DNA from: Armatimonadota bacterium
Lineage (GTDB): Bacteria > Armatimonadota > Zipacnadia > Zipacnadales > JABUFB01
NCBI GenBank assembly: GCA_013314775.1
Contig: JABUFB010000008.1
Span: 1,064,392-1,128,391, forward strand
DNA length: 64,000 nucleotides
Direction of reading: 5' to 3'
Both the position numbers and the translations under genes were made by a program. A model generated the notes under the pieces. The model saw nothing but the letters and a program-made list of their open reading frames with translations. It made no database searches and was not told the DNA's origin. Within the stretch, counting starts at the first letter, position 1, and each line of letters opens with the position of its first letter. Of the stretch, positions 1 through 6,691 are shown one piece after another.

Positions 1-807
1 GGCAACCAGCAGCAGATTCCTGCGATACCCCGGGGTGCGGATGAGGGCCCAGGGATGACGGAACAGGGAATGGAGATTGAGGGCCAGCTGATTCGGATGG
101 CCCCAGGACTTCCCGTAGTATTGCCCCAGTGCCGCGAGAATGCCCAGTGCCAGGGCGGCCCCCGCGACTGCGGTGACCACGGCCACCCGCCTGTCTCCCC
201 GGGCCCACTGCACCAGAACCCAGGGCCACAGCAGGAGCGCGCCAGTCTCCTTATTGAGCACCGCTAGAGCAAGCAGGGCAAGCATCGCTGTCAGATCCCC
301 AGGCCGCCGCAACAGCAGGACGTATCCCCCGGTGCACAGCGCCAGTTCCGCGAATTCGCTGCAGTACCAGTAATGGAAGGTCGAGGGCAGCACCGCGGCG
401 GCCGCGAACAGCCCCAGAAATGCCCCGTCCCGGATGAACCAGACACCAAACCACAGCCACAGGACCCACAGCGCGGCGACAAGCGAAACGAATTGCATGA
501 TGTGGGCGCAAGTGGAGATGGAGATACCAGTGGCGATGCTGAGGGCCAGCGCCAGCAGGGGAACAAGCAGGCGGAACTGGAAGGTGGAGGACAGGTTCCC
601 CTGGAGAATCCGCTCCACCTCGCCGCCCGGATTGGGTTCGACGAGATGGATGTAGGAACCGTAGAGGACCACGGACAGAGCAAATATGGTGACGCCGGTG
701 ACCAGCGCCTCGACCCTGAAGACCCGACGGAGGGCGAACCAAACCACACCAACCAGGGCCGCCGCCGCCAGCGATCGCGCAAGGTTGAGCACGTCCTGAT
801 AGTCCAT
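1..807 (-). CDS. Polytopic membrane protein, GT-C-like (partial, runs off left edge)
   Basis: This frame is open for 269 codons from an ATG at 807 to the window edge, so the C-terminus is missing. The product is dominated by hydrophobic helices (for example around residues 10-25, 35-50, 80-100, 105-125, 165-185 and 195-215). It has short polar loops and the motif LNKETGALLLWPW, which resembles the conserved KET/RET stretch of membrane glycosyltransferases of the GT-C fold and DUF2029-like proteins. The start lies 22 bases after the pqqD-like stop, on the same strand, so it is the last visible gene of the peptide-modification operon. It could attach or transport a glycan or the mature peptide, or it may be an unrelated membrane enzyme. 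The membrane nature is clear, but the function is a guess. Confidence 0.75.
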   Translation of the reverse strand, partial: MDYQDVLNLARSLAAAALVGVVWFALRRVFRVEALVTGVTIFALSVVLYGSYIHLVEPNPGGEVERILQGNLSSTFQFRLLVPLLALALSIATGISISTCAHIMQFVSLVAALWVLWLWFGVWFIRDGAFLGLFAAAAVLPSTFHYWYCSEFAELALCTGGYVLLLRRPGDLTAMLALLALAVLNKETGALLLWPWVLVQWARGDRRVAVVTAVAGAALALGILAALGQYYGKSWGHPNQLALNLHSLFRHPWALIRTPGYRRNLLLVA

Positions 808-829
808 GCTCGTCCGTCCGCTCTCGGCG

Positions 830-1090
830 CTATTGCTCCAGAATCGACAGCTCAGCGAAACTGGCCAGGCACGCCAGGATGTCTTCGCGCGCTTCGGCCT
901 CGGAGACCTCATAGAGGGCGACGGCTTCGGCGACGATGTCCTCCACGTCGTGCTCACCGTCGCAGCGGTCCCACACGAAGCGCGCTGTCTCGTTGAGCAC
1001 ATGGACGGCCTTGCCACTCGCGTCGTAGATCATCCACTCATCGGCTACCTGGCGTCCCAGCAGGTCCTTGCGACGAACTGGCTTGTCCAT
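830..1090 (-). CDS. PqqD-like RiPP recognition protein
   Basis: This 86-residue protein has the PqqD pattern: a beta-rich start (RRKDLLGRQVADEWMIYD), a central hydrophobic patch (AVHVLNETARFVWDRCDG) and a C-terminal helical acidic part ending FAELSILEQ. PqqD-type domains are the leader-binding RiPP recognition elements (RRE). They present a precursor peptide to modifying enzymes, as PqqD does for PqqA and the B1 protein does in lasso peptide systems. The ATG at 1090 shares one base with the TAA of the upstream peptidase-like gene (TAATG), so translation is probably coupled. Its likely ligand is the 34-residue peptide encoded at 2783-2887. Family membership is recognised from the sequence; the partner is inferred from context. 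Confidence 0.88.
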   Translation of the reverse strand: MDKPVRRKDLLGRQVADEWMIYDASGKAVHVLNETARFVWDRCDGEHDVEDIVAEAVALYEVSEAEAREDILACLASFAELSILEQ

Positions 1091-1617
1091 TATGGCCTCC
1101 GATCTTCGTCGGTCGCGGGACGCGCCGATGGCAGTATCCCCAGTCGCCACGCCCTGTGTACTACACGCAACGGGTAGCCGAAGCGCGGCCAGAGCGCCGC
1201 CTCCACGCGCGAGAGCAGGGCCACGAGACGCGAGATGGGCGGGCGCCAGTGGATGGGTGTGGTCAGGCGCCCCTCGCGCACGATTCCTGTGACGCGGCCG
1301 ACAATGCTCTCCGGTGGCGAAGTCTCGTCCGAGTGGAAGCAGCGGTCACCTTTGGTGACGACAGACCCGTCCTCCATCCGGGCGACGACCCGGTGGGCGA
1401 CGAACTCACCTTTCAGCCGCACCAGGGCTACGTCGCCGATCCGCAATGCACCTGGGGAAGGGTCCACCAAGCACTCACAGCTTCCAGCGAGACAGCCTCC
1501 CATGCTTGCGCCCTCCACCCGCAACAGGAAGGGTTCGCCACTCCGGGCATGGATGGCGACCAATGCGGAGGCATACTCACTACGCGGGTCCGAACTGTCA
1601 ACGTCGTCTTGAGCCAT
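1090..1617 (-). CDS. S24/S26-family peptidase-like protein (SipW/Sec11-type Ser-His)
   Basis: This 175-residue protein carries a signal-peptidase-like core. GASMGG at residues 36-41 contains the expected nucleophile Ser38. GDVALVRLKGEFVAHRVV follows, with His75 in the place of the bacterial general-base lysine, as in SipW/Sec11-type enzymes. TKGDRCFHSD (88-97) has candidate Asp91 and Asp97. The usual Pro after SM is missing and there is no N-terminal membrane anchor, so it is not a housekeeping leader peptidase. The start (ATG 1617) lies inside the 3' end of the kinase-like gene (20-base overlap), and the stop overlaps the pqqD-like start. In this cluster it is a good candidate for leader removal from the modified peptide. 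It could instead be inactive. Confidence 0.8.
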   Translation of the reverse strand: MAQDDVDSSDPRSEYASALVAIHARSGEPFLLRVEGASMGGCLAGSCECLVDPSPGALRIGDVALVRLKGEFVAHRVVARMEDGSVVTKGDRCFHSDETSPPESIVGRVTGIVREGRLTTPIHWRPPISRLVALLSRVEAALWPRFGYPLRVVHRAWRLGILPSARPATDEDRRP

Positions 1618-2602
1618 GTGACGCACACCCGGTGTATTCCAGCAGTAAGCGCGCGGTCTCCATGGGCGGTCCGGCCACCAGATTGGCGCATTCGATGCCG
1701 TCCAGGATCGCACCCCACCGCCATATGAGCGCCAGGGCGTCGCGCCCGGTGGCGAAGCAGTCTGCTTCGACCAGGTGTCCCGCCATCATCCCCGCTTTGG
1801 CGGGAGAGAAAGACGGCATGGGCCCGAAATCCACGATACGCACGACGTGCGTGAGCCGGGTCTCGCTCCCCAGGGCGTCCCCGCGAACGTCCTCGGGATG
1901 AACATAGTAGCGCGTCTCCCCGCGCAGATCAACGATTGTGGACCTGGGCAGCGATGCAAATTCCGGCTCGGCTTCCAGGGTGCCCTTCCGCAGGCGAGTC
2001 GCCCTGGCGAAGGGCAGTATAATGCCGAGGTCGAGATCAACCGCGCTCAGGTCGTCAGACATGAACTGCATGCCCGCGATGGTCGCGGCAACGCTCAGCG
2101 TGGTCTTCCCACCCTTCGTCGGGGCCAGGATGAGCACGCCGACTGCATCGCGAACCACGGCGCCGGCATGCACCAGTCGGACAGAAGGCTGCTCGCGAAG
2201 CAGGTGGTCCAGTACACGCCTCTGGAAATGGATTGCGAGCAGTTCCAGGGCCGTCTCATCGTTCAGGTCAGCCCCCGGGTCTTCGGCTCCGAAGGTGCCC
2301 GCGTCCACAACCGTCTCGGCATCGACCCGGGTGAGATGGAACAGGGAACCGTTGTCGGGTGAACGGCTGGCCAGATACCCGGCGCGCGGCGTCCAGAACG
2401 CCGCCTCGATCCCCTCGGCGGGGCGGTAATGGCACAGAAACTGGATTCGCTGCCCGGTCTGGTCTGGCGCGAAAATGCGACTTGCGTAGGTGTCTCTGAG
2501 TATTTGATGGATGCGAGGGGAATTTGTGGCAAGGATGATTTGCCGCCCAAGAAGCGTCAAAGCGAGCTGATGCGGGCAGTCTTCCAGCGGAGGGCGTTCC
2601 AT
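1598..2602 (-). CDS. HPr kinase/phosphorylase-like protein (HprK-type P-loop)
   Basis: This 334-residue protein matches the C-terminal kinase domain of HprK. LVHAGAVV (about 143-150) is followed by the P-loop LAPTKGGKTTLS (159-170, Lys166/Thr167) and MSDDLSAVD (181-189), which supplies acidic residues. The N-terminal 130 residues are not the HprK regulatory domain, and no HPr gene is in view. Such HprK-like proteins are known from RiPP clusters; in the paeninodin lasso peptide system the homologue phosphorylates the peptide. The ATG at 2602 was chosen because the extension above it is low-quality sequence. No strong Shine-Dalgarno site is visible. A role in tailoring or activating the peptide is inferred. 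Confidence 0.85.
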   Translation of the reverse strand: MERPPLEDCPHQLALTLLGRQIILATNSPRIHQILRDTYASRIFAPDQTGQRIQFLCHYRPAEGIEAAFWTPRAGYLASRSPDNGSLFHLTRVDAETVVDAGTFGAEDPGADLNDETALELLAIHFQRRVLDHLLREQPSVRLVHAGAVVRDAVGVLILAPTKGGKTTLSVAATIAGMQFMSDDLSAVDLDLGIILPFARATRLRKGTLEAEPEFASLPRSTIVDLRGETRYYVHPEDVRGDALGSETRLTHVVRIVDFGPMPSFSPAKAGMMAGHLVEADCFATGRDALALIWRWGAILDGIECANLVAGPPMETARLLLEYTGCASHGSRRR

Positions 2603-2709
2603 GGTTAAAGGGACAGATCGGGTTGGGGTGGGCGCAATCACGATACCACGAAACCGCGCGCAGCGGACAAGCGGCATTCGCGGCCGGTCAGGAATCAGGA
2701 AGAATGGGC

Positions 2710-2739
2710 GCGGCCCGCGCATTTGCCTGCACGGGCCGC
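2710..2739 (-). terminator. Intra-operon hairpin after the precursor gene
   Basis: An 8-bp perfect inverted repeat (GCGGCCCG / CGGGCCGC) continues, after one mismatch, with 3 more pairs and a 6-base loop. It lies between the stop of the 34-residue peptide gene and the kinase-like gene. No U-tract follows. This is the usual place for a partial terminator or mRNA-stabilising stem that gives more precursor than enzyme. Its role is inferred. Confidence 0.45.
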
Positions 2740-2782
2740 ACACGTTACCCCAGCAACGACACTGGGAAACACGAACTGCTTA

Positions 2783-2887
2783 CTATTGGTCGAGGTGGCC
2801 GTCTTCGTGGGTCTGTGCCTTGGCCGCGAGCTTAGCGAGAAGCTCCTTCTCTTTGTAGGACTTTACCACCGGCTTGCTCCACTTCAT
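2783..2887 (-). CDS. Putative RiPP precursor peptide, 34 residues
   Basis: The ATG at 2887 is preceded by GGGAGA with about 7 bases of spacing, and TAG follows at 2783. The product begins MKWSKPVVKSYKEKELL and ends AQTHEDGHLDQ. Residues 3-8 (W-x-x-P-x-V) resemble the Y-x-x-P-x-L leader motif bound by PqqD/B1-type recognition proteins. The following stretch is an amphipathic Lys/Leu/Ala helix, typical of leaders. The tail is rich in His, Asp, Glu and Gln and has no Cys, Ser, Trp or Tyr. The gene sits alone between the two halves of an operon of modifying enzymes and is followed by a hairpin. The small size, the Shine-Dalgarno site, the motif and the position together support a substrate role for the radical SAM enzyme. 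The modified residues and the cleavage site cannot be read from the sequence. Confidence 0.8.
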   Translation of the reverse strand: MKWSKPVVKSYKEKELLAKLAAKAQTHEDGHLDQ

Positions 2888-2969
2888 CACGGTTTCTCCC
2901 TTTTTCCCAAGGTACTGGCCCAACCGCGCAAACTACATACTACCATTGTAGCCATTGGACGACGCCGGG

Positions 2970-3845
2970 TCAAGCTGAATCTGCCTGTTTCTCGGGCACA
3001 GGCGACTGACTCCGGAAGGGAAGCCAGACCGCACCCCCTGCCTGCGCAACCATGGCGCCGTCTCGGAAGACCTCCAGGCGCCCGTCGCGCAGACGCAAGA
3101 GGTCCGAAACCATTAGCTCTCCGGTGTGATAGGCCGCTTCGGAGACACGCAGACAGTCTCCTGTCCGCCTTTCTCGCCAGGCGACCACGTATGGAAGGGC
3201 ATGCGCAACATCCGTCTCGAGACATGTCAGGGTCTCCCGAGCAAGTTCGGGCGCATGCTTCTCAAGAGCTGAAAGCGTGCCGGTCGCGACGGCAAGGGAT
3301 CCCTCGCAGTCCCAGCGACATGGGAAGTGGCTGATCAGTGCGTAGCCGAAATGCCGGCAAGCATAGTTGATCAAAGGATCATAACGTCCCGACGGGGGCC
3401 AGCCAACGGCAGCCACAAGGTCCGCCCCATCGGGCAGGTGCCGTCGCTCAGTGCAGTCGAGGAAAAAGCTTACGCAGCAGTCGGGATACCCTAGAAGGCG
3501 CCCAAATCGCACGGGATCTGCGCCGTCAAACAAGCGAGCCAGGTGCACAGCCACCGGTTCAGCGCCGATGTACGCATGCACCGAGGACGCGGCAGTCGTC
3601 TCGTCATCGCGGGCCAGACGGTGCCCGTGTACTGTCCCAGCCACAGGCGCCTGGGGTATTACACGGTACTCCGAGACCCCGCCGGTCAGCCCCAGCGCCT
3701 GCACGAGGTCCATGAGATCCGCCACACACCCTTGGTGCAGGAGAACGCGCATGACTGGTTTGGCGCCCTCCAGGACGGCGAGGAGTTCGGTCAGACCTCG
3801 CCGGCCCAGCAAGGCCCGCGCTACCCCCAGTTGCTCCTCGGTCAT
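2970..3845 (-). CDS. DUF483-like protein with GYPxCC and HxPCxxxC motifs
   Basis: The 291-residue product has an ATG overlapping the radical SAM stop by four bases (ATGA). The central part carries LLGYPDCCVSFF (about 117-128) and HFPCRWDCEGS (173-183). These paired Cys and His positions resemble DUF483-type proteins and look suited to holding a metal or Fe-S cluster. The N-terminal 70 residues are helical and repeat-like. The last 70 residues are beta-rich, with a plain C-terminal tail. No catalytic activity is known to me for this family. Tight translational coupling to the radical SAM gene suggests they act together, for example as a partner subunit or second modification enzyme. The resemblance is by motif only. 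Confidence 0.7.
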   Translation of the reverse strand: MTEEQLGVARALLGRRGLTELLAVLEGAKPVMRVLLHQGCVADLMDLVQALGLTGGVSEYRVIPQAPVAGTVHGHRLARDDETTAASSVHAYIGAEPVAVHLARLFDGADPVRFGRLLGYPDCCVSFFLDCTERRHLPDGADLVAAVGWPPSGRYDPLINYACRHFGYALISHFPCRWDCEGSLAVATGTLSALEKHAPELARETLTCLETDVAHALPYVVAWRERRTGDCLRVSEAAYHTGELMVSDLLRLRDGRLEVFRDGAMVAQAGGAVWLPFRSQSPVPEKQADSA

Positions 3846-5116
3846 TTCCTGTCACCCTCACGGCCGGGACGCTGCGCAGCTGCTGCAAGGGCCGCGTCAA
3901 CCTTGCGAGCGAGCCGAGTGAACACGTCCTTGTAGGCCTCGCAAAGGTAGTCCACACCACCTGGGCAACCGCTGGCCTGAATGCGGTGGTAGGTGCAACC
4001 GCCGTGGCAGTAGTCCCACCAATCACACTCGCCGCAGGCCGCATCGCCGTCGGCCCGAGCCCGCCAGAAGGCCTCGGCAACCGGCGAATTCAGGATGTCC
4101 ACGAGATCGTCGCTGAGAATATTCCCAAAATGAAACCGAGGCTCCAGACTCATCTCGCAGCATGGCGATACGGTCCCGTCGGGCTCGAAGCCGGGAAAGT
4201 TGGCGCACGACCCACCCAGGGCACAAGTCTGGGGTGAGTACCCCAACAGGGCTCGCATGACGTCATCGATGATGCCGATTTGCGCGCCACCGCCGTCGCA
4301 TGCCCACGCGTCGAAGAGGTCTTCGATGTACTGGCCGAAGCACGAAACGGTCTCGGGCGCGCGGCACGGGTTCGCGCGCCACTTTCGGATTCCGAGCCGG
4401 GTCATCAGCCTGAAGAGATCACCGGGAGCCGCAGCCGGCGGGCATGTGACCACGGCAATCGCTGACACCTGGACGCCTTCCTCCTGCACTGCGGCGATGC
4501 CCTCCAGCAATCGCGCTATCGAGCCGCGTCCAGCGGAGTCCACGCGATTGGCATCATGCACTTCCGGCGGGCCATCGATGCTGACTCCCACCCGGAACCC
4601 ATTCTCCGCGAAGAACCGGCCCCACTCGCGGTTCAGCAGCGTCCCGTTGCTTTGTACGGAATTGCTGATCTGCTGCCCGGGCCTGCGGTACTTCGTTTGC
4701 AGCGCCACCGCGAGACGGAAGAAATCGATACCCGCCAGAAGGGGTTCGCCGCCATGAAAGGAGAAGCTGGCCTTGCCGGGGGAAAGAGCCATGACCTGGG
4801 AGATGATGCGTTCGAGCAACTCCTCGCTCATACGTTGCACAGGCTGTTCGGGCCTGTTGAAGCAGTACTTGCAACGCAGGTTGCAGCTGTCGCCCACAGG
4901 CTTGATCAGCGCGCTCAGGCAACGCTGGTCAGGCGAATCCAGCAGGCCGGCGGTGAAGACACGGGCCAGCCGGTCAGACTGTTCCTGGATGATGCGCAGT
5001 GCAGCGCTGGCCACCGCCCGGTCAGAGGGGGAAGTCGTCTCATCCCGGGGTGCAGTGAGGGCAAACGTCCGTCTCTCGCTGGCTGTAAGCATGGCGAAGG
5101 GAACTCTGGCCGGCAT
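3842..5116 (-). CDS. Radical SAM/SPASM peptide-modifying enzyme (anSME-like)
   Basis: The 424-residue protein begins at ATG 5116 behind AGGA at about 9 bases; the frame above it is not protein-like. The radical SAM core has CNLRCKYC (Cys78, 82, 85), SFHGGEP (118-124, SAM-binding GGE), NSVQSNGTLL and VGVSIDGPPEVHD, a pattern close to anaerobic sulfatase-maturating enzymes. A SPASM domain follows with Cys298, 304, 319/320, then CGECDWWDYCHGGC (361-374), Cys384 and Cys392, enough for two auxiliary [4Fe-4S] clusters. Members modify peptide or protein side chains. It heads the operon and overlaps the next gene, so the 34-residue peptide is the likely substrate. A sulfatase-maturase role (target at 59671-61044) is the alternative. 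Confidence 0.9.
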   Translation of the reverse strand: MPARVPFAMLTASERRTFALTAPRDETTSPSDRAVASAALRIIQEQSDRLARVFTAGLLDSPDQRCLSALIKPVGDSCNLRCKYCFNRPEQPVQRMSEELLERIISQVMALSPGKASFSFHGGEPLLAGIDFFRLAVALQTKYRRPGQQISNSVQSNGTLLNREWGRFFAENGFRVGVSIDGPPEVHDANRVDSAGRGSIARLLEGIAAVQEEGVQVSAIAVVTCPPAAAPGDLFRLMTRLGIRKWRANPCRAPETVSCFGQYIEDLFDAWACDGGGAQIGIIDDVMRALLGYSPQTCALGGSCANFPGFEPDGTVSPCCEMSLEPRFHFGNILSDDLVDILNSPVAEAFWRARADGDAACGECDWWDYCHGGCTYHRIQASGCPGGVDYLCEAYKDVFTRLARKVDAALAAAAQRPGREGDRK

Positions 5117-5143
5117 TTGTGTTTTTCCTGATGCGGCACAGGC

Positions 5144-5173
5144 AGTATAATCGACCCTCGTTGGCCGCCGCAA
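5144..5173 (-). promoter_or_regulatory. Putative promoter of the RiPP operon
   Basis: On the minus strand TTGCGG (5173-5168) is followed after 18 bases by TATACT (5149-5144). A start near 5137 would leave about 20 bases of leader with AGGAAA before the radical SAM ATG at 5116. This is a sigma70-like reading by eye. Confidence 0.45.
5146..5151 (+). promoter_or_regulatory. Putative -10 element for the nucleotidyltransferase gene
   Basis: A perfect TATAAT lies on the plus strand, overlapping the minus-strand -10 by four bases. The -35 region at the usual distance (TTTTCC, 5123-5128) is poor, so an activator or another sigma factor may be needed. Confidence 0.4.
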
Positions 5174-5200
5174 CGTCGCGTGGGTGGGATGTAATGGTTG

Positions 5201-6394
5201 ATGAGGGTACTGCGCCCCCTCGAAGATCTGGTCCCTTTGGCCGAGGAGCGCCTGCTGGTCGAGGCCGTCGGGGTGGTTGCGGGCGGCCTGAGCGACCTCC
5301 CGGCCGCGAGCAGCGCGTCTGATTGGGAGAGGGTTGCCGAACTGGCGCGCGCACATCGCGTGGGCGCAGTAGTCGCGCATGCGCTGGCCCGGACAGACTG
5401 TCGCGTGCCATCCTCGGCCTCGGAGCTCCTGGGCGGTGTCGCGAGGGAGGAGTTCGCAGCGACGCTGATCTCCCGTGGCCAGCTCGGGGCCATCACGGCG
5501 GCACTCTCGGATGCCAGTGTGCCGGCCATGCTTCTCAAGGGCGCGGCGCTGGATCAGGTCGCATACCCGGCTGACCTGCCCCGCACCATGTCTGACCTCG
5601 ACCTTTTGGTACCCGAAGATAGGCTGCCGGAAGCGGTCACGGTGGCTCGAAGTCTGGGCTATCGGGACCTTGAGGAGTCCGCCGATCCCCGCGATGCGTA
5701 CCACGTCACGCTCGCGTGCGAGGGCCGGATCGTGGAGCTTCACTGGCGCATCACCGCGCGCGGCCCGTTCCGTTTCCCCCCCGAACGAATCTGGATGCGG
5801 AGACTGGATGCGCCTGCCGTAAGCCCGGGCGTCGTGACCCCATGCCTGGTGGACCTCTTCGTTCTCGGGGCTTTCCACTACGTGTTCCAGAACAGGTTCT
5901 ATAACGGCCTGCAGTCTCTGCTGGACCTCGCGCTGCTCGCGGGACGAGCTGCAGAGCAGGAGACCGGCGAGGAACTGGTCGCCACTGCTCGTGAGACGAA
6001 CTCGTCCGGAGCGGTGTACTGGGCAATGTGCATGCTGCACGACTGGTTGGGGATGGATGTGGGCGATGGCACCCGCAAGCTTCGCCCGGCCGGTTTCGTG
6101 CATAACCGGGCGGCCCAACTGCTTGAGGAGACCTTCGCGGATGCGCTGTCGCATATGGGCGGGCGCCCCGGATCGGCGACGGGGCTGGACCGGGTGCTGT
6201 GGCGCCTGGCATGCACCAGTTCGGAGAGCCCGGTTACCGCGCTATCGGCGGTTGCTACCGAAGTTTTCCGAGCACCAAGGGGCGGCGAGGGAGGTCAGCG
6301 GCTGACAACCCCGCTGAGCCGAGCTCTATTTCTGTTGCGCCCGAGTCGCTGGTGGAAGGCCTGGCGCGCCCTGCGCGGCGACAGGAGGGTTTGA
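5201..6394 (+). CDS. Nucleotidyltransferase family protein (NTP_transf_5 type)
   Basis: The 397-residue product has the family pattern. ALSDASVPAMLLKGAAL is followed by PRTMSDLDLLVPE, which contains the metal-binding DxD, and then by IVELHWRI. Proteins of this kind are common beside PqqD, HprK-like and lasso or other RiPP genes, where they may nucleotidylate the peptide or an intermediate; I recall paeninodin-type clusters carrying one. It is read divergently from the radical SAM operon across an 84-base shared promoter region. ATG 5201 was taken; a TTG three bases earlier has slightly better spacing to GGTGGG. The C-terminus is basic (RALRGDRRV). Confidence 0.82.
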   Translation: MRVLRPLEDLVPLAEERLLVEAVGVVAGGLSDLPAASSASDWERVAELARAHRVGAVVAHALARTDCRVPSSASELLGGVAREEFAATLISRGQLGAITAALSDASVPAMLLKGAALDQVAYPADLPRTMSDLDLLVPEDRLPEAVTVARSLGYRDLEESADPRDAYHVTLACEGRIVELHWRITARGPFRFPPERIWMRRLDAPAVSPGVVTPCLVDLFVLGAFHYVFQNRFYNGLQSLLDLALLAGRAAEQETGEELVATARETNSSGAVYWAMCMLHDWLGMDVGDGTRKLRPAGFVHNRAAQLLEETFADALSHMGGRPGSATGLDRVLWRLACTSSESPVTALSAVATEVFRAPRGGEGGQRLTTPLSRALFLLRPSRWWKAWRALRGDRRV

Positions 6395-6402
6395 CTACCG
6401 GA

Positions 6403-6475
6403 CGTCCAGCTGGTCCGCAGCGCGGGACCGGTGCCTGTGCGCGGCGGCTTCCCGCGGGGCCCCGTCCGCTGGACG
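6403..6475. repeat. Long-range inverted repeat at a convergent junction
   Basis: CGTCCAGC (6403-6410) pairs with GCTGGACG (6468-6475), enclosing a GC-rich stretch that can fold further. It sits just after the nucleotidyltransferase stop in the 297-base gap before the convergent gene at 6692. It may end transcription. The rest of the gap shows no convincing gene. Confidence 0.3.
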
Positions 6476-6691
6476 ACGCCGACACCCCGCGGCTATCTGC
6501 AGACCGGCCGCCGCTGATCGACTACTCCTCTCACGCCACCCCTTCGCCTTCCAATCGCCCGTAAGGCGTACCGGCCTCCCCTCGCTTGCGTGGAAGCTCC
6601 GGGTATGGCAGTTCCCGCAGAGCATGTCAGTTACTGCCCCGCCCTGGGCACAGGAAAATGGTGGCCACGATGCCCGTGAGAATACCGGACG

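Noticed and set aside
373..996. Long plus-strand open frames over the first kilobase
   Set aside because: They have no family resemblance and poor composition. The minus strand holds a continuous membrane protein (1-807) and the PqqD-like gene.
5117..6154. N-terminal extension of the radical SAM frame to 6154 (770 residues)
   Set aside because: The extension lies opposite the nucleotidyltransferase gene and is not protein-like. ATG 5116 has a ribosome binding site and a promoter just upstream.
6395..6625. 76-codon minus-strand frame beginning MLCGNCHTRS
   Set aside because: The CxxC start is suggestive, but the rest is Arg/Ala-rich and has no Shine-Dalgarno site, so it is likely chance.
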